This document shows, in pieces, positions 6,186-13,882 of a stretch of 33,617 nt of DNA. The translations under genes were made by a program, and so were the position numbers. The stretch lies in NCBI GenBank assembly GCA_049698215.1, contig JBAVXH010000010.1:1-33617 (forward strand). Direction: 5' to 3'. The notes beneath the pieces were generated by a model. That model did not search any database. It was not told where the DNA came from and was given only the letters and a program-made list of their open reading frames with translations. Each line of letters opens with the position of its first letter. Position 1 is the first letter of the stretch. Source of the stretch: PALSA-894 sp049698215. Lineage in GTDB: Bacteria; Pseudomonadota; Alphaproteobacteria; Rhizobiales; Xanthobacteraceae.

Positions 6186-8084
6186 CTACAACGCAAGCTC
6201 ACCCAGCACATCGAGCGACATCTCGGCCCGCTCGCTCAGGGCCTGCGCGGCGAGCCGCACCGACGCGTTCACCGCGCCAAATCCCTCGTAGTTGCGCCGC
6301 TGCACGATCTCGAAGAAGAAGCGCCCGTCGAACGCCTTTGTGTAGGCGTGGAAGAATTCGCCCGTGGCGGAGCGGTCATAGAGGATCGACAAGGCGCGCA
6401 TGCGCTCGATCTGGTCGGCGTTTAAGTCATGCATCGTCGACAGTCCGTCGTAGTAGGTCTCCGGAATATCGAGCAGCGGCACGTTGCTGGCGCGCATCGC
6501 CGCCATGGTGGCGAAGATGTCGTCGCTCGCGATCGCGATGTGGTGCACGCCGCCGCCGCCGTAGCTCGACAGGAAGCGCGATGTCGCGGTACGCGGGCTC
6601 GCGCTGGCATTGAGCGGCAGCCGCACGCTACGGTCGCGGCTTTCCACCACGCGGCTCTGGATCAGGCCATAAGGATCGACCAGCTCGTGCACCGGTTCCG
6701 CCTCGAAGCCGAACACCGACTTGTAGAACAGCAGCGTGCCGTCCAGCTTGCCGCGCGGCATCACCTGCGAGACGTGATCGATCTTCGTGAGCCCGCAGGA
6801 CGAGGCCTCTACGGCGGACTCAGGCACGAAATCGACATCGTAGATGGTGCCTGCCGCGCCGGTCCGGTCGACCAGATAGATCAGGCTGCCTTCGAGCCCG
6901 CGGATCGCCGGGATCACCAGTTCGTTCGGGCCGACTTTGCCGCGGAACGTCTGGGCCTTGTAGCGTAGTGCGCGCTCGATCGCGCCGCGCGCGTCGCCGA
7001 CGCGAAAGGCGAGCGCACACGCCGAAGGCCCGTGAAGCAGGAAGAACGAGTGCGCGAACGCGTCCTTCTCGGCGTTGAGGATCAGGTTCACGTCGCCCTG
7101 GCGGTGCAGGGTGACATCCTTGGAGCGATGCGTGCCGACGTGGGCAAAGCCCATCGAGTCGAACATCTGGGTGAGCCGCGGTCGTGTCTCGGCGTCGACC
7201 GCGAACTCGATGAACTCGAAACCCTCACAGATGGGTGGAGCAGGGGCAGCAAGCACGCGAGGCGCGGCCGCTTCGCCGGCGAGTTCCTCCTCGAGCAGGA
7301 GGAGTGAGCGCATCGCGTCGATTGCAGTCGGCCGCGGCGGCGCAGCGCGAAATTCGTCGTTGAAGATTTCGAGCGAGATCGGCCCATTATAGCCGCTCGC
7401 CAGCACGTTGCGGGTGAAGCGCGTCACCGGGAATGCGCCCTGACCGGGGAAGAGGCGGAAGTGGCGGCTCCAGGAGAGCGGGTCGAGCCGCATCATCGGC
7501 GCGTCGGCAAGCTGCGCGAAAAAGATACGGTCGCCGGGAATTTTCGCGATCGGCGCGTCGTCATCCTCCACAGCGAAGGTGTGGAACGTATCGACCACAA
7601 GTCCCACCGCCGAATGATCGGCTCCCTGCACGATCTTCCAGGCATGGCCGAATTTGTTCACCTGTCGGCCCCAGGCGAGCGCCTCGTAACCGATACGGAA
7701 GCCACGCCGCGCCGCGCGTTCGCCGAGTGCACGCAGGTCTTCGGCCGCGACACTGTCTTCGGCGAGCGTATCCGGCGCCGTGTTGCTGCACACCAGCATC
7801 AGGTCGGCGCCGAGCTGCTCCATCACGTCGAACTTGCTTTCAGCGCGATCGAAATTCTTCTGCATGCGGCCGCGCGGCGCCGCCTCGAAGTCGCGGAAGG
7901 GCTGGAAGAGAAGCACACGCAGGCCGAGATCGGCGCAGATGGTGCGCACCTCGGCAGACGAGCCATCGAAATACAAGAGATCGTTTTCGAAGATCTCCAC
8001 GCCGTCGAAGCCCGCAGCCGCGATCGCCTGCAGCTTTTCGACCAGCGTTCCGCCGAGCGAGACGGTGGCAATCGAGCGGAGCAT
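6186..8084 (-). CDS. quiC: 3-dehydroshikimate dehydratase, QuiC1-type fusion with VOC/HPPD-like domain
   Basis: A 632-residue two-domain protein. Residues 1-265 form an AP-endonuclease/xylose-isomerase-like TIM barrel with metal ligands E134 (GYEALAWG), D165 (VVDTFH), Q191 and E239 (SLEIFN), the set known for Pseudomonas QuiC1. Residues 288-610 form two vicinal-oxygen-chelate modules like 4-hydroxyphenylpyruvate dioxygenase, with candidate ligands H436 (DHVSQ), H514 or H515 (GVHHIA) and E592 (FFEIVQ). The barrel converts 3-dehydroshikimate to protocatechuate; the role of the second domain is unsettled. An in-frame start at 8204 is rejected, because ATG 8084 has AGGAT 7 nt upstream and matches the family N-terminus. 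Divergent from the GntR regulator, with half-sites in the gap, one of them overlapping its ribosome-binding site. Confidence 0.92.
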   Translation of the reverse strand: MLRSIATVSLGGTLVEKLQAIAAAGFDGVEIFENDLLYFDGSSAEVRTICADLGLRVLLFQPFRDFEAAPRGRMQKNFDRAESKFDVMEQLGADLMLVCSNTAPDTLAEDSVAAEDLRALGERAARRGFRIGYEALAWGRQVNKFGHAWKIVQGADHSAVGLVVDTFHTFAVEDDDAPIAKIPGDRIFFAQLADAPMMRLDPLSWSRHFRLFPGQGAFPVTRFTRNVLASGYNGPISLEIFNDEFRAAPPRPTAIDAMRSLLLLEEELAGEAAAPRVLAAPAPPICEGFEFIEFAVDAETRPRLTQMFDSMGFAHVGTHRSKDVTLHRQGDVNLILNAEKDAFAHSFFLLHGPSACALAFRVGDARGAIERALRYKAQTFRGKVGPNELVIPAIRGLEGSLIYLVDRTGAAGTIYDVDFVPESAVEASSCGLTKIDHVSQVMPRGKLDGTLLFYKSVFGFEAEPVHELVDPYGLIQSRVVESRDRSVRLPLNASASPRTATSRFLSSYGGGGVHHIAIASDDIFATMAAMRASNVPLLDIPETYYDGLSTMHDLNADQIERMRALSILYDRSATGEFFHAYTKAFDGRFFFEIVQRRNYEGFGAVNASVRLAAQALSERAEMSLDVLGELAL

Positions 8085-8090
8085 TGCTGA

Positions 8091-8136
8091 TATCCTATAA
8101 AAACTGGAACATAGGAGATTATTGCAAAATCTCCTT
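8091..8136. promoter_or_regulatory. Putative GntR operator between quiC and gntR
   Basis: AGGAGATT (8113-8120) and AATCTCCT (8128-8135) are perfect 8-bp inverted arms around attgcaa. A further ATAGGA half-site on the minus strand (8092-8098) overlaps the quiC ribosome-binding site. The same ATAGGAGAT core recurs twice upstream of the AroE-like gene. Position and repetition suggest binding by the adjacent GntR protein; this is inference. Confidence 0.65.
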
Positions 8137-8190
8137 ATCCTGATAAGACCGGTTTGGGAATGGCCCGCATGCACCCGGGAGGAGCGGCGC

Positions 8191-8898
8191 ATGGACGCGA
8201 TCACCGATCACACCTCAATGGGCGTCGCAGACGCGGCCTACAGCCGGCTGCGTTCCGACATTCTCGGCGGCGAACTGCTGCCGGGCATGAAGCTGAAGCT
8301 CGACGCGCTGCGCGACCGTTACGACGTGAGCGTCAATACGCTACGCGAGACGCTGTCCCGGCTCGCCGCCGATGGCTTGGTCGAGGCGGAAGGGCAGCGC
8401 GGTTTCACGGTCGTGCCGGCCACGCTCGCCGACCTGATCGACATCACCGAGACGCGCCGCCTGCTCGAGTGCCATGCCGCCAGGTTGTCGGTTGAACGGG
8501 CCGATCTCGAATGGGAATCGCGGCTCGTCGCGGCGTACCACAAGCTTTCCAAGGCCGAAGAACTGGTCGCGAAAGAGGGCGACAAGCATGCCGGTCAACT
8601 TGAGCGCTACAATCGCGAATTCCATATCGCCTTGATCTCAGGCTGCAATTCGCGCTGGCTCCTGCATTTCCATCGCATGATGTACGACCAGAGTCTGCGC
8701 TATCGCATGCTGGCCTTTCGGGTGAAGGATTTCCCGCGCGACCAGTCGCGGCGCGAGCACAAGCAGATCCTGGAGGCGGCGCTTGCGCGCGATGTCGAGA
8801 CACTTTTGTCCGTGCTCGGAACCCACATCACAAAGGGAGCCGAGATGTATGCCGAGCATGAGGCTGGCCGCGGCAAGGTTCGAAAGGCGCGAAAATGA
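8191..8898 (+). CDS. GntR family regulator, FadR/FCD subfamily
   Basis: A 235-residue regulator. The N-terminal winged helix-turn-helix covers residues 15-75 (AYSRLRSDILGGELLPG, then VSVNTLRETLSRLAADGLVE). A C-terminal all-helical FCD domain (80-225) carries the usual metal-binding histidines H145 (EFHIALI), H190 (REHKQI) and H212 (THITKG). FCD regulators usually bind small organic acids and repress catabolic genes. The start at ATG 8191 is chosen over an upstream in-frame start (8122) because GGGAGGAG (8177-8184) precedes it and the upstream start would read through the operator. It is divergent from quiC and upstream of the AroE-like and ABC genes, so a shikimate- or dehydroshikimate-responsive repressor is the natural reading, unproven. 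Confidence 0.92.
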   Translation: MDAITDHTSMGVADAAYSRLRSDILGGELLPGMKLKLDALRDRYDVSVNTLRETLSRLAADGLVEAEGQRGFTVVPATLADLIDITETRRLLECHAARLSVERADLEWESRLVAAYHKLSKAEELVAKEGDKHAGQLERYNREFHIALISGCNSRWLLHFHRMMYDQSLRYRMLAFRVKDFPRDQSRREHKQILEAALARDVETLLSVLGTHITKGAEMYAEHEAGRGKVRKARK

Positions 8899-8914
8899 CG
8901 AGCTGGGATGCAGA

Positions 8915-8943
8915 ATAGGAGATTGACGAAAATATAGGAGATA
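8915..8943. promoter_or_regulatory. Tandem ATAGGAGAT sites upstream of the AroE-like gene
   Basis: ATAGGAGATT (8915-8924) and ATAGGAGATA (8934-8943) are direct repeats 19 bp apart, about two helical turns. TTGACG (8923-8928) lies between them and could be a -35 element. The core matches the arms of the palindrome at 8113-8135. They lie 17 nt after the gntR stop and could give the AroE/ABC genes their own regulated promoter. Confidence 0.6.
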
Positions 8944-8982
8944 ATGTAAGTGGCCCAATAAAGATCGAGTTTGGGAGGCGTT

Positions 8983-9885
8983 ATGGGAGAGGCGGCTCGC
9001 GCCGCAGTCGAGACGGGAAGCGCGTTTCAGAAACCGGCGCTGCCCTTTCTCCTTGGCCTGATCGGCTCGCCGATCATGAGCTCGGCCGCACCTGCCATGC
9101 ACGAGGCTGCTGCCGAAGCGCTCGGCTTAAGCGCACACTACCGCCTGATCGATGTCCCCGGCGCGGACCAGGACAAGCTGAAGGCCATGCTCGAAGGCGT
9201 GCGCCTGCTCGGCTTCTCCGGGGTCAACGTCACCTTCCCCTATAAGGAAGTGGTCGTTGCGCTGCTTGACGCCTTGAGCCCGGCCGCAACCGCGATCGGG
9301 ACCGTGAACACGGTGGTCGTTCGTCACGGCAAGCTGACCGGCCACAACACGGACTCCACCGGCTTCGCTGCCGCGTTCGAAGCTGTCCTCGGCAACCCCG
9401 GCGAAAAGCCCGTCGCGCTGATCGGTGCCGGCGGTGTCGGGCGGGCGATTGCGTTCGCGCTGGCCGAGCTTGGGGCGCGCGCGCTTCATATCTTCGATTC
9501 CGATACCGCGAAGGCGGATGCGTTGGCGGCGCGCCTCGAAGCCCGCATGGCGGTGCGCGTTTGCCACGATGTCGCGCAGGCGCTCGAAGGCGCCGGCGGC
9601 GTCATCAACGGCACGCCGATCGGCATGCTGCCGAATCGCGATAGCCCGGTGCCATCCGAATTGCTGCACGCCGGTTTGTTCGTTGCGGACGCGGTCTACA
9701 CGCCGCTGTGGACCCCGCTTTTGCAAGCGGCGCGCGCGAAAGGCTGCCGGGTCATGACCGGCCGCGAGCTTTGCATCTACCAGGCCGCGGACGCTTTTCG
9801 GTTGTTCACCGGGCTGGAAGGCTCGCTGGAGCGCATCGGCGCGGCCTTCGACGCCGTTATCGCCAAGCGCGGCGAGCCTCGCTAA
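8983..9885 (+). CDS. AroE-like shikimate/quinate dehydrogenase
   Basis: A 300-residue protein of the shikimate dehydrogenase family. The substrate domain carries NVTFPYKE with catalytic Lys88, GTVNTVV (106-112) and GHNTDSTGF with Asp124. The NAD(P) domain has GAGGVGRA (148-155), and YQAADAFRLFTG is near the C-terminus. The carboxylate-binding SxS element is altered: the equivalent of E. coli HSKSP reads SSAAP (33-37), so the second serine is alanine. GGGAGG (8973-8978) precedes ATG 8983; a TTG at 8971 is also in frame but overlaps this site. Encoded between a GntR regulator and an ABC transporter and opposite quiC, it is more likely a catabolic dehydrogenase making 3-dehydroshikimate than the biosynthetic AroE. 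Confidence 0.88.
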   Translation: MGEAARAAVETGSAFQKPALPFLLGLIGSPIMSSAAPAMHEAAAEALGLSAHYRLIDVPGADQDKLKAMLEGVRLLGFSGVNVTFPYKEVVVALLDALSPAATAIGTVNTVVVRHGKLTGHNTDSTGFAAAFEAVLGNPGEKPVALIGAGGVGRAIAFALAELGARALHIFDSDTAKADALAARLEARMAVRVCHDVAQALEGAGGVINGTPIGMLPNRDSPVPSELLHAGLFVADAVYTPLWTPLLQAARAKGCRVMTGRELCIYQAADAFRLFTGLEGSLERIGAAFDAVIAKRGEPR

Positions 9886-9921
9886 GCTACTTTCAAACAC
9901 AACGTCATCAGGGAGGAATGA

Positions 9922-11061
9922 ATGAAGAGAAGGATGTTCATCGCGGCCGTGCTTGCGACCGCGATTGCCGGCAGCGCGCTGGCGCAATCCGGCCCGGTGA
10001 ATTTCGCGTTCATCGGCGAGCTCTCTGGCGCGGGCGCCGTGTCCTCGACCAATTTCCGCGATGGCGCGCTGATGGCGATCGATGAGATCAACGCCAAGGG
10101 CGGGCTGCTCGGACGCAAGATCGAGCTCAAGCAATACGACACCCAGACCAACCCCGGCACCGCGCGCTCGCAGATGCAGAAGGCGATCGACGAGGAGCCC
10201 TATGTGGTGCTCGGCCCGATCTTCTCCGGCATCGTCAAAGTTTCGATGATGCTCGCCGAGCAGGCCGAAACCCCGATGGTGATGGGCGGCGAGGCGAGCG
10301 ACCTCACGCAGCAGGGCGCGAAGTATCTGTTCCGCACCTCGTTCGGCCAGCAGGTCTCGATGCCGAAGATTGCGAACTACATGCGCGATGTCGTGAAGGC
10401 GAAGAACGTCGCGGTGGTGTGGGTGAACAACGATTTCGGCAAGGGCGGGCGCGACAACTTCAAGAAGGAAATGGATGCGCGCGGCATCAAGGTGGTCGCA
10501 GACCTGTCGACCGAGTCCGGCCAGACCGACTTCGCCGCCGACGTTGTGAAGGCGAAGGCCGCAAACGCGGAAGCGATCTTCGTCTATACGAACGAGGAAG
10601 AGAGCGCGCGCTTCCTGCGCGAGGCGCGCAAGCAGGGCGTCAGTGTTCCGCTGATCGGCGAAACCACGCTGCTCGGTCAGAAGGTCATCGATCTTGCGGG
10701 CGACGCCGCGAACGGAGCGCGCGGCCACGTCGGTCTCTCGGCTGACATCCCCGTGCCGGCGGTTGCGGAGTTCAAGACCAAGTTCAACGCACGCTTCAAG
10801 TACGTGCCCGATCACAACGGCATCAAAGGCTACACCGGCGTCTACGCGATCGCTTATGCGACCAAGAAGCTCGGCAAGTTCGACAAGAAGGCGGTGGCCG
10901 CCTCGCTGCATGGCATGACGATCTCGCCGAAGGATGAGCCCGGCATCCTGCTCGAGACGACCTGGGACGCCAAAGGCGACATCGATCGCATCAGCTACAT
11001 CGCCGAAGTCGTCAACGGCAAACAGACGATCACCAGCGAATTGCCGAAGCTGGCGAAGTGA
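9922..11061 (+). CDS. Liv-type ABC transporter substrate-binding protein
   Basis: A 379-residue periplasmic binding protein of the branched-chain amino acid/amide/aromatic acid family. A Sec signal peptide (MKRRMFIAAVLATAIAGSALA) is cleaved near residue 21. FIGELSGAGA, GALMAIDEINAKGGLLGRKI and a repeated NFGKGG/RDNFKKEM pattern match the type I binding-protein fold. AGGGAGG precedes the ATG with about 5 nt. It begins 36 nt after the AroE-like gene and leads a permease-permease-ATPase-ATPase series. The ligand cannot be read from sequence; context suggests shikimate, quinate, dehydroshikimate or a related ring acid. Confidence 0.92.
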   Translation: MKRRMFIAAVLATAIAGSALAQSGPVNFAFIGELSGAGAVSSTNFRDGALMAIDEINAKGGLLGRKIELKQYDTQTNPGTARSQMQKAIDEEPYVVLGPIFSGIVKVSMMLAEQAETPMVMGGEASDLTQQGAKYLFRTSFGQQVSMPKIANYMRDVVKAKNVAVVWVNNDFGKGGRDNFKKEMDARGIKVVADLSTESGQTDFAADVVKAKAANAEAIFVYTNEEESARFLREARKQGVSVPLIGETTLLGQKVIDLAGDAANGARGHVGLSADIPVPAVAEFKTKFNARFKYVPDHNGIKGYTGVYAIAYATKKLGKFDKKAVAASLHGMTISPKDEPGILLETTWDAKGDIDRISYIAEVVNGKQTITSELPKLAK

Positions 11062-11094
11062 AGTTCGGTGTACGTACGCACCGCATAAACAGAC

Positions 11095-11196
11095 GTCATC
11101 CCGGCCGAGCGGAGCGAGAGCCGGGACCCATGATTCAGCATACTCCGTGGGAGAGATGGGTCCCGGATAGCCGCCTGCGGCGGCTTCCGGGATGAC
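11095..11196. repeat. Composite inverted repeat, GTCATCCCGG family, copy 2
   Basis: It opens GTCATCCCGGCCGAGCG and closes CCGGGATGAC, sharing both ends with the copy at 1340-1460. The middle differs, so the copies diverge or carry different inner stems. It fills the gap between the binding-protein gene and the LivH-type permease and may lower downstream expression relative to the binding protein, as intercistronic REPs often do. Confidence 0.85.
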
Positions 11197-11214
11197 AGTC
11201 GGAGCGGGTAGGCC

Positions 11215-12090
11215 ATGGCCGACTTCATCCAGCTTCTCGTGGCGGGGCTCGCGACCGGCGGCATCTACGCGCTGGTCGCAATCGGCTTCACGCTGCTGTG
11301 GCAGACCTCGCAGACCATCAACTTCGCGCAGGGCGAGTTCGTCATGCTCCCTGCGTTCTTCATCCTGATCGCGATGGGTGCGGGCGTGCCCTTCTGGGGC
11401 GCGGTTGCCATCGGCATTCTGGCCTCCGCGATTGTGCTCGGCGTGCTGTTCAAGCGGTTACTGGTCGATCCGATGATCCGCCACGGCGTGTTGCCGCTCG
11501 CGATCGCCACCATGGCGCTCGCGCTGTTTCTCAAAGAGGCCGTGAAGGACTTCTACAGCGCCGAGGCGCAGCCCTTCCCGCCGCTCGCCGCTGACATCAA
11601 TGTGTCGCTCCTTGGCGCGACCGTCGCGCTGCAAAGCCTGATCGTGCTGGCAATTGCGCTCGGCGCGGTCATCGCGCTGCAGCTTTTCCTCAACCGCACG
11701 CAGACCGGCCGCCGCATGCAGGCGACCGCGCAGAACCCGACCGTTGCGCGCATTCTCGGCATCCCGGTCGACCGGATGATCCTGCTCGCCTTCGTCATCA
11801 ACGCGGTGCTGGCGGCGCTCGCCGCCACGCTGGTGACGCCGATCTATCTGGCGAAATTCTCCAACGGCGAATACCTTGGCATCGCGGCCTTCATCGCGGC
11901 AATCGTCGGTGGCTTCAACCAGGTGCGCGGCGCGATCGTCGGCGGGCTCCTGCTCGGCGTGATCGACAACTTCGCGGCGGCCTATCTCTCGGCGCAGTAC
12001 CGCGCCGCGATTCCGCTGCTGCTGCTGATCGTCGTGATCCTGTTCCGTCCGCAGGGGCTGCTCGGCCGGCTTGAGGAACGCACCGTATGA
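11215..12090 (+). CDS. LivH-type ABC permease
   Basis: A 291-residue inner-membrane permease with about eight hydrophobic segments. Family features include LATGGIYALVAIGFTLLWQTS at the N-terminus, NFAQGEFVML, the cytoplasmic coupling stretch RTQTGRRMQATAQNPTVA with GIPVDRMI, and GGFNQVRGAIVGGLLLG followed by FRPQGLLG. It should pair with the LivM-type protein encoded next, whose ATG overlaps this stop as ATGA. It lies 153 nt after the binding protein, the gap being a repeat. Confidence 0.92.
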   Translation: MADFIQLLVAGLATGGIYALVAIGFTLLWQTSQTINFAQGEFVMLPAFFILIAMGAGVPFWGAVAIGILASAIVLGVLFKRLLVDPMIRHGVLPLAIATMALALFLKEAVKDFYSAEAQPFPPLAADINVSLLGATVALQSLIVLAIALGAVIALQLFLNRTQTGRRMQATAQNPTVARILGIPVDRMILLAFVINAVLAALAATLVTPIYLAKFSNGEYLGIAAFIAAIVGGFNQVRGAIVGGLLLGVIDNFAAAYLSAQYRAAIPLLLLIVVILFRPQGLLGRLEERTV

Positions 12091-13145
12091 ACCGGCGCGT
12101 CCTCGGCGTTGTCGCGGGCCTCGTCATCGTGGCGGGCCTGATCGCGGCGCCGTTCGGGCTCAAGCCCTACGGCATCTATATCCTCACGCTCTGGGCGGTG
12201 ACCGCGATCGCGGCGATCGGGTTGAACCTGACGCTCGGCTACGCGGGCCAGATCTCGCTCGCGCAGGGCGCCTTCGTCGGCATCGGGGCCTATGCGGCCG
12301 CGCTGCTCACCACGCAGGGCTGGCCGCTCGGGTCCGCTTATGTGGTCGCCGCGCTCGCGTGCTTCGCGATCGGATGGCTGCTCGGCTATCCGGCGCTGCG
12401 CGTGCAGCACCATTACCTTGCCTTCGTGACGCTGGCGTTCTCGACGCTGCTCTATCTTGTGTTCCGCAACGAGGAATGGATCACCGGCGGCATCTACGGC
12501 ATCAGCAACATCCCGCGCCCCAGCCTGTTCGGTTATCTGCTACGCACGCCACGCGACTTCTATTATTTCTGCCTCGCCAATCTGGCGATCGTTTCGCTCG
12601 CCGCATGGTGGCTGATTCGCTCGCCTTGGGGCCGCGCCTTCGTGGCGTTGCGTGAAAATCCGCTGCGCGCTCTCTCGCTCGGTGTCGATACGCGCCGCTA
12701 CACGCTGATGGCTTTCGCGCTTGGCGCGGGGCTCGGCGGAATTTCGGGCGTGCTCTATGCACCGCTCGTGCAGTACATCGACCCGACGCCGTTCTCGCTC
12801 CTGCTCTCGCTCAACCTGCTGCTGATGGTGATCGTCGGCGGCTCCGGCTATTTCTTCGGCCCGTTCGTCGGTGCGGTCGTCGCGGTGCTGCTGCCCGAAT
12901 GGCTGCAGTCGGCCGACAAGCTCTACGATGCGCTGGGCCCGCTCTCGGATGTGCTGCGCACCGTGCTGCCGCCCGCCGCACTGAAGTATGTCGCCAAGCA
13001 CTATTTGGTCGCCTACGCGCTCTTCGTGATGCTGCTGCTCGTGTTCAGCCCAAGCGGCATCATCGGCTTCTTCGAGAAGCGCTTCACCAGCGCGCGCAAG
13101 ATCGAGCCGCCGTCCGCACCCGCTTCGCAAGTGAAGGTGGCGTGA
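12087..13145 (+). CDS. LivM-type ABC permease
   Basis: A 352-residue integral membrane protein with about nine to ten hydrophobic segments. LNLTLGYAGQISLAQGAFVG is the family's most conserved N-terminal stretch; the coupling segment is SPWGRAFVALRENPLRALSLGVD, and VIVGGSGYFFGP with FSPSGIIGFFEKR closes the protein. It forms the heterodimeric channel with the preceding LivH-type subunit. Its ATG overlaps the livH stop and its own stop overlaps the ATG of the ATPase gene, so translation is probably coupled. Confidence 0.92.
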   Translation: MNRRVLGVVAGLVIVAGLIAAPFGLKPYGIYILTLWAVTAIAAIGLNLTLGYAGQISLAQGAFVGIGAYAAALLTTQGWPLGSAYVVAALACFAIGWLLGYPALRVQHHYLAFVTLAFSTLLYLVFRNEEWITGGIYGISNIPRPSLFGYLLRTPRDFYYFCLANLAIVSLAAWWLIRSPWGRAFVALRENPLRALSLGVDTRRYTLMAFALGAGLGGISGVLYAPLVQYIDPTPFSLLLSLNLLLMVIVGGSGYFFGPFVGAVVAVLLPEWLQSADKLYDALGPLSDVLRTVLPPAALKYVAKHYLVAYALFVMLLLVFSPSGIIGFFEKRFTSARKIEPPSAPASQVKVA

Positions 13146-13882
13146 TGGCCGTCCTTGAAGTTCGCGATCTCTCCAAGCAGTTCGGCGGCATTCACGCGGT
13201 CGAAGGCGTATCGTTCGACGTGAACGAGGGCGAAATCCTCGGCATCATCGGGCCGAACGGGAGCGGCAAGTCGACGCTGTTCAACTGCATCCTCGGCCAG
13301 CTTCAGCCGAGTGCGGGCGAAGTGCGGCTCGACGGACGCGCCGTCACCGGCATGCGCCCATGCGACCTCAACCGGCTAGGCGTCAGCCGCACGTTCCAGC
13401 TCCTGCAGGTGTTTCCCGAACTCACCGTGCGGGAAAACCTGATCCTCGCCGCGCAGGAGCACAAAGGGTCGATGCTCTCGCGCCTGTTCGGCGCGCGCGA
13501 CGTCGGCCTCACCGGCGACGCCGACCGCATGATCGAGTTCTTCCGGCTCTCTCATCTTGCCGATGCCAAGGCGGGAGGCTTGAGCTACGGACAGCAGAAG
13601 CTGCTCGACGCCGCAATGGCGTTCATGGCGGGCCCGCGCCTCGTGCTGCTCGATGAGCCGGCCGGCGGCGTGAATCTTACGATGCTGGCAAACCTGCGCG
13701 ACCGCCTCGAGGCGATCAACCGCGAGGGCGCGACCTTCGTGGTGATCGAGCACAACATGGAATTCGTGATGTCACTCTGCTCGCGCATCGTGGTGCTGGC
13801 CGAAGGCCGCGTCATCGCGGAAGGGAGCCCTGAGACCGTGCGGCGTGATCCCAAAGTCATCGAGGCGTACCTTGGCCACTGA
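13145..13882 (+). CDS. LivG-type ABC ATPase
   Basis: A 245-residue nucleotide-binding subunit. Walker A GPNGSGKS is at 36-43, the Q-loop is within SRTFQLLQVFPELTV (81-95), the signature is LSYGQQ (146-151), Walker B is LVLLDEP (166-172) and the switch His is 203 (VIEHNM). LivG members typically have LSYG in place of LSGG, as here. The chosen ATG overlaps the livM stop (TGATG). The gene overlaps the next ATPase gene by 11 nt. Cytoplasmic, acting with LivF on the LivHM pair. Confidence 0.93.
   Translation: MAVLEVRDLSKQFGGIHAVEGVSFDVNEGEILGIIGPNGSGKSTLFNCILGQLQPSAGEVRLDGRAVTGMRPCDLNRLGVSRTFQLLQVFPELTVRENLILAAQEHKGSMLSRLFGARDVGLTGDADRMIEFFRLSHLADAKAGGLSYGQQKLLDAAMAFMAGPRLVLLDEPAGGVNLTMLANLRDRLEAINREGATFVVIEHNMEFVMSLCSRIVVLAEGRVIAEGSPETVRRDPKVIEAYLGH

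Noticed and set aside
8085..8204. N-terminal extension of quiC to 8204
   Set aside because: It runs through the operator region, has no ribosome-binding site and adds residues absent from the QuiC1 N-terminus.
9127..10911. 594-codon open frame on the minus strand
   Set aside because: Antisense to the AroE-like and binding-protein genes; low-complexity R/H/A/L composition and no recognisable domain.
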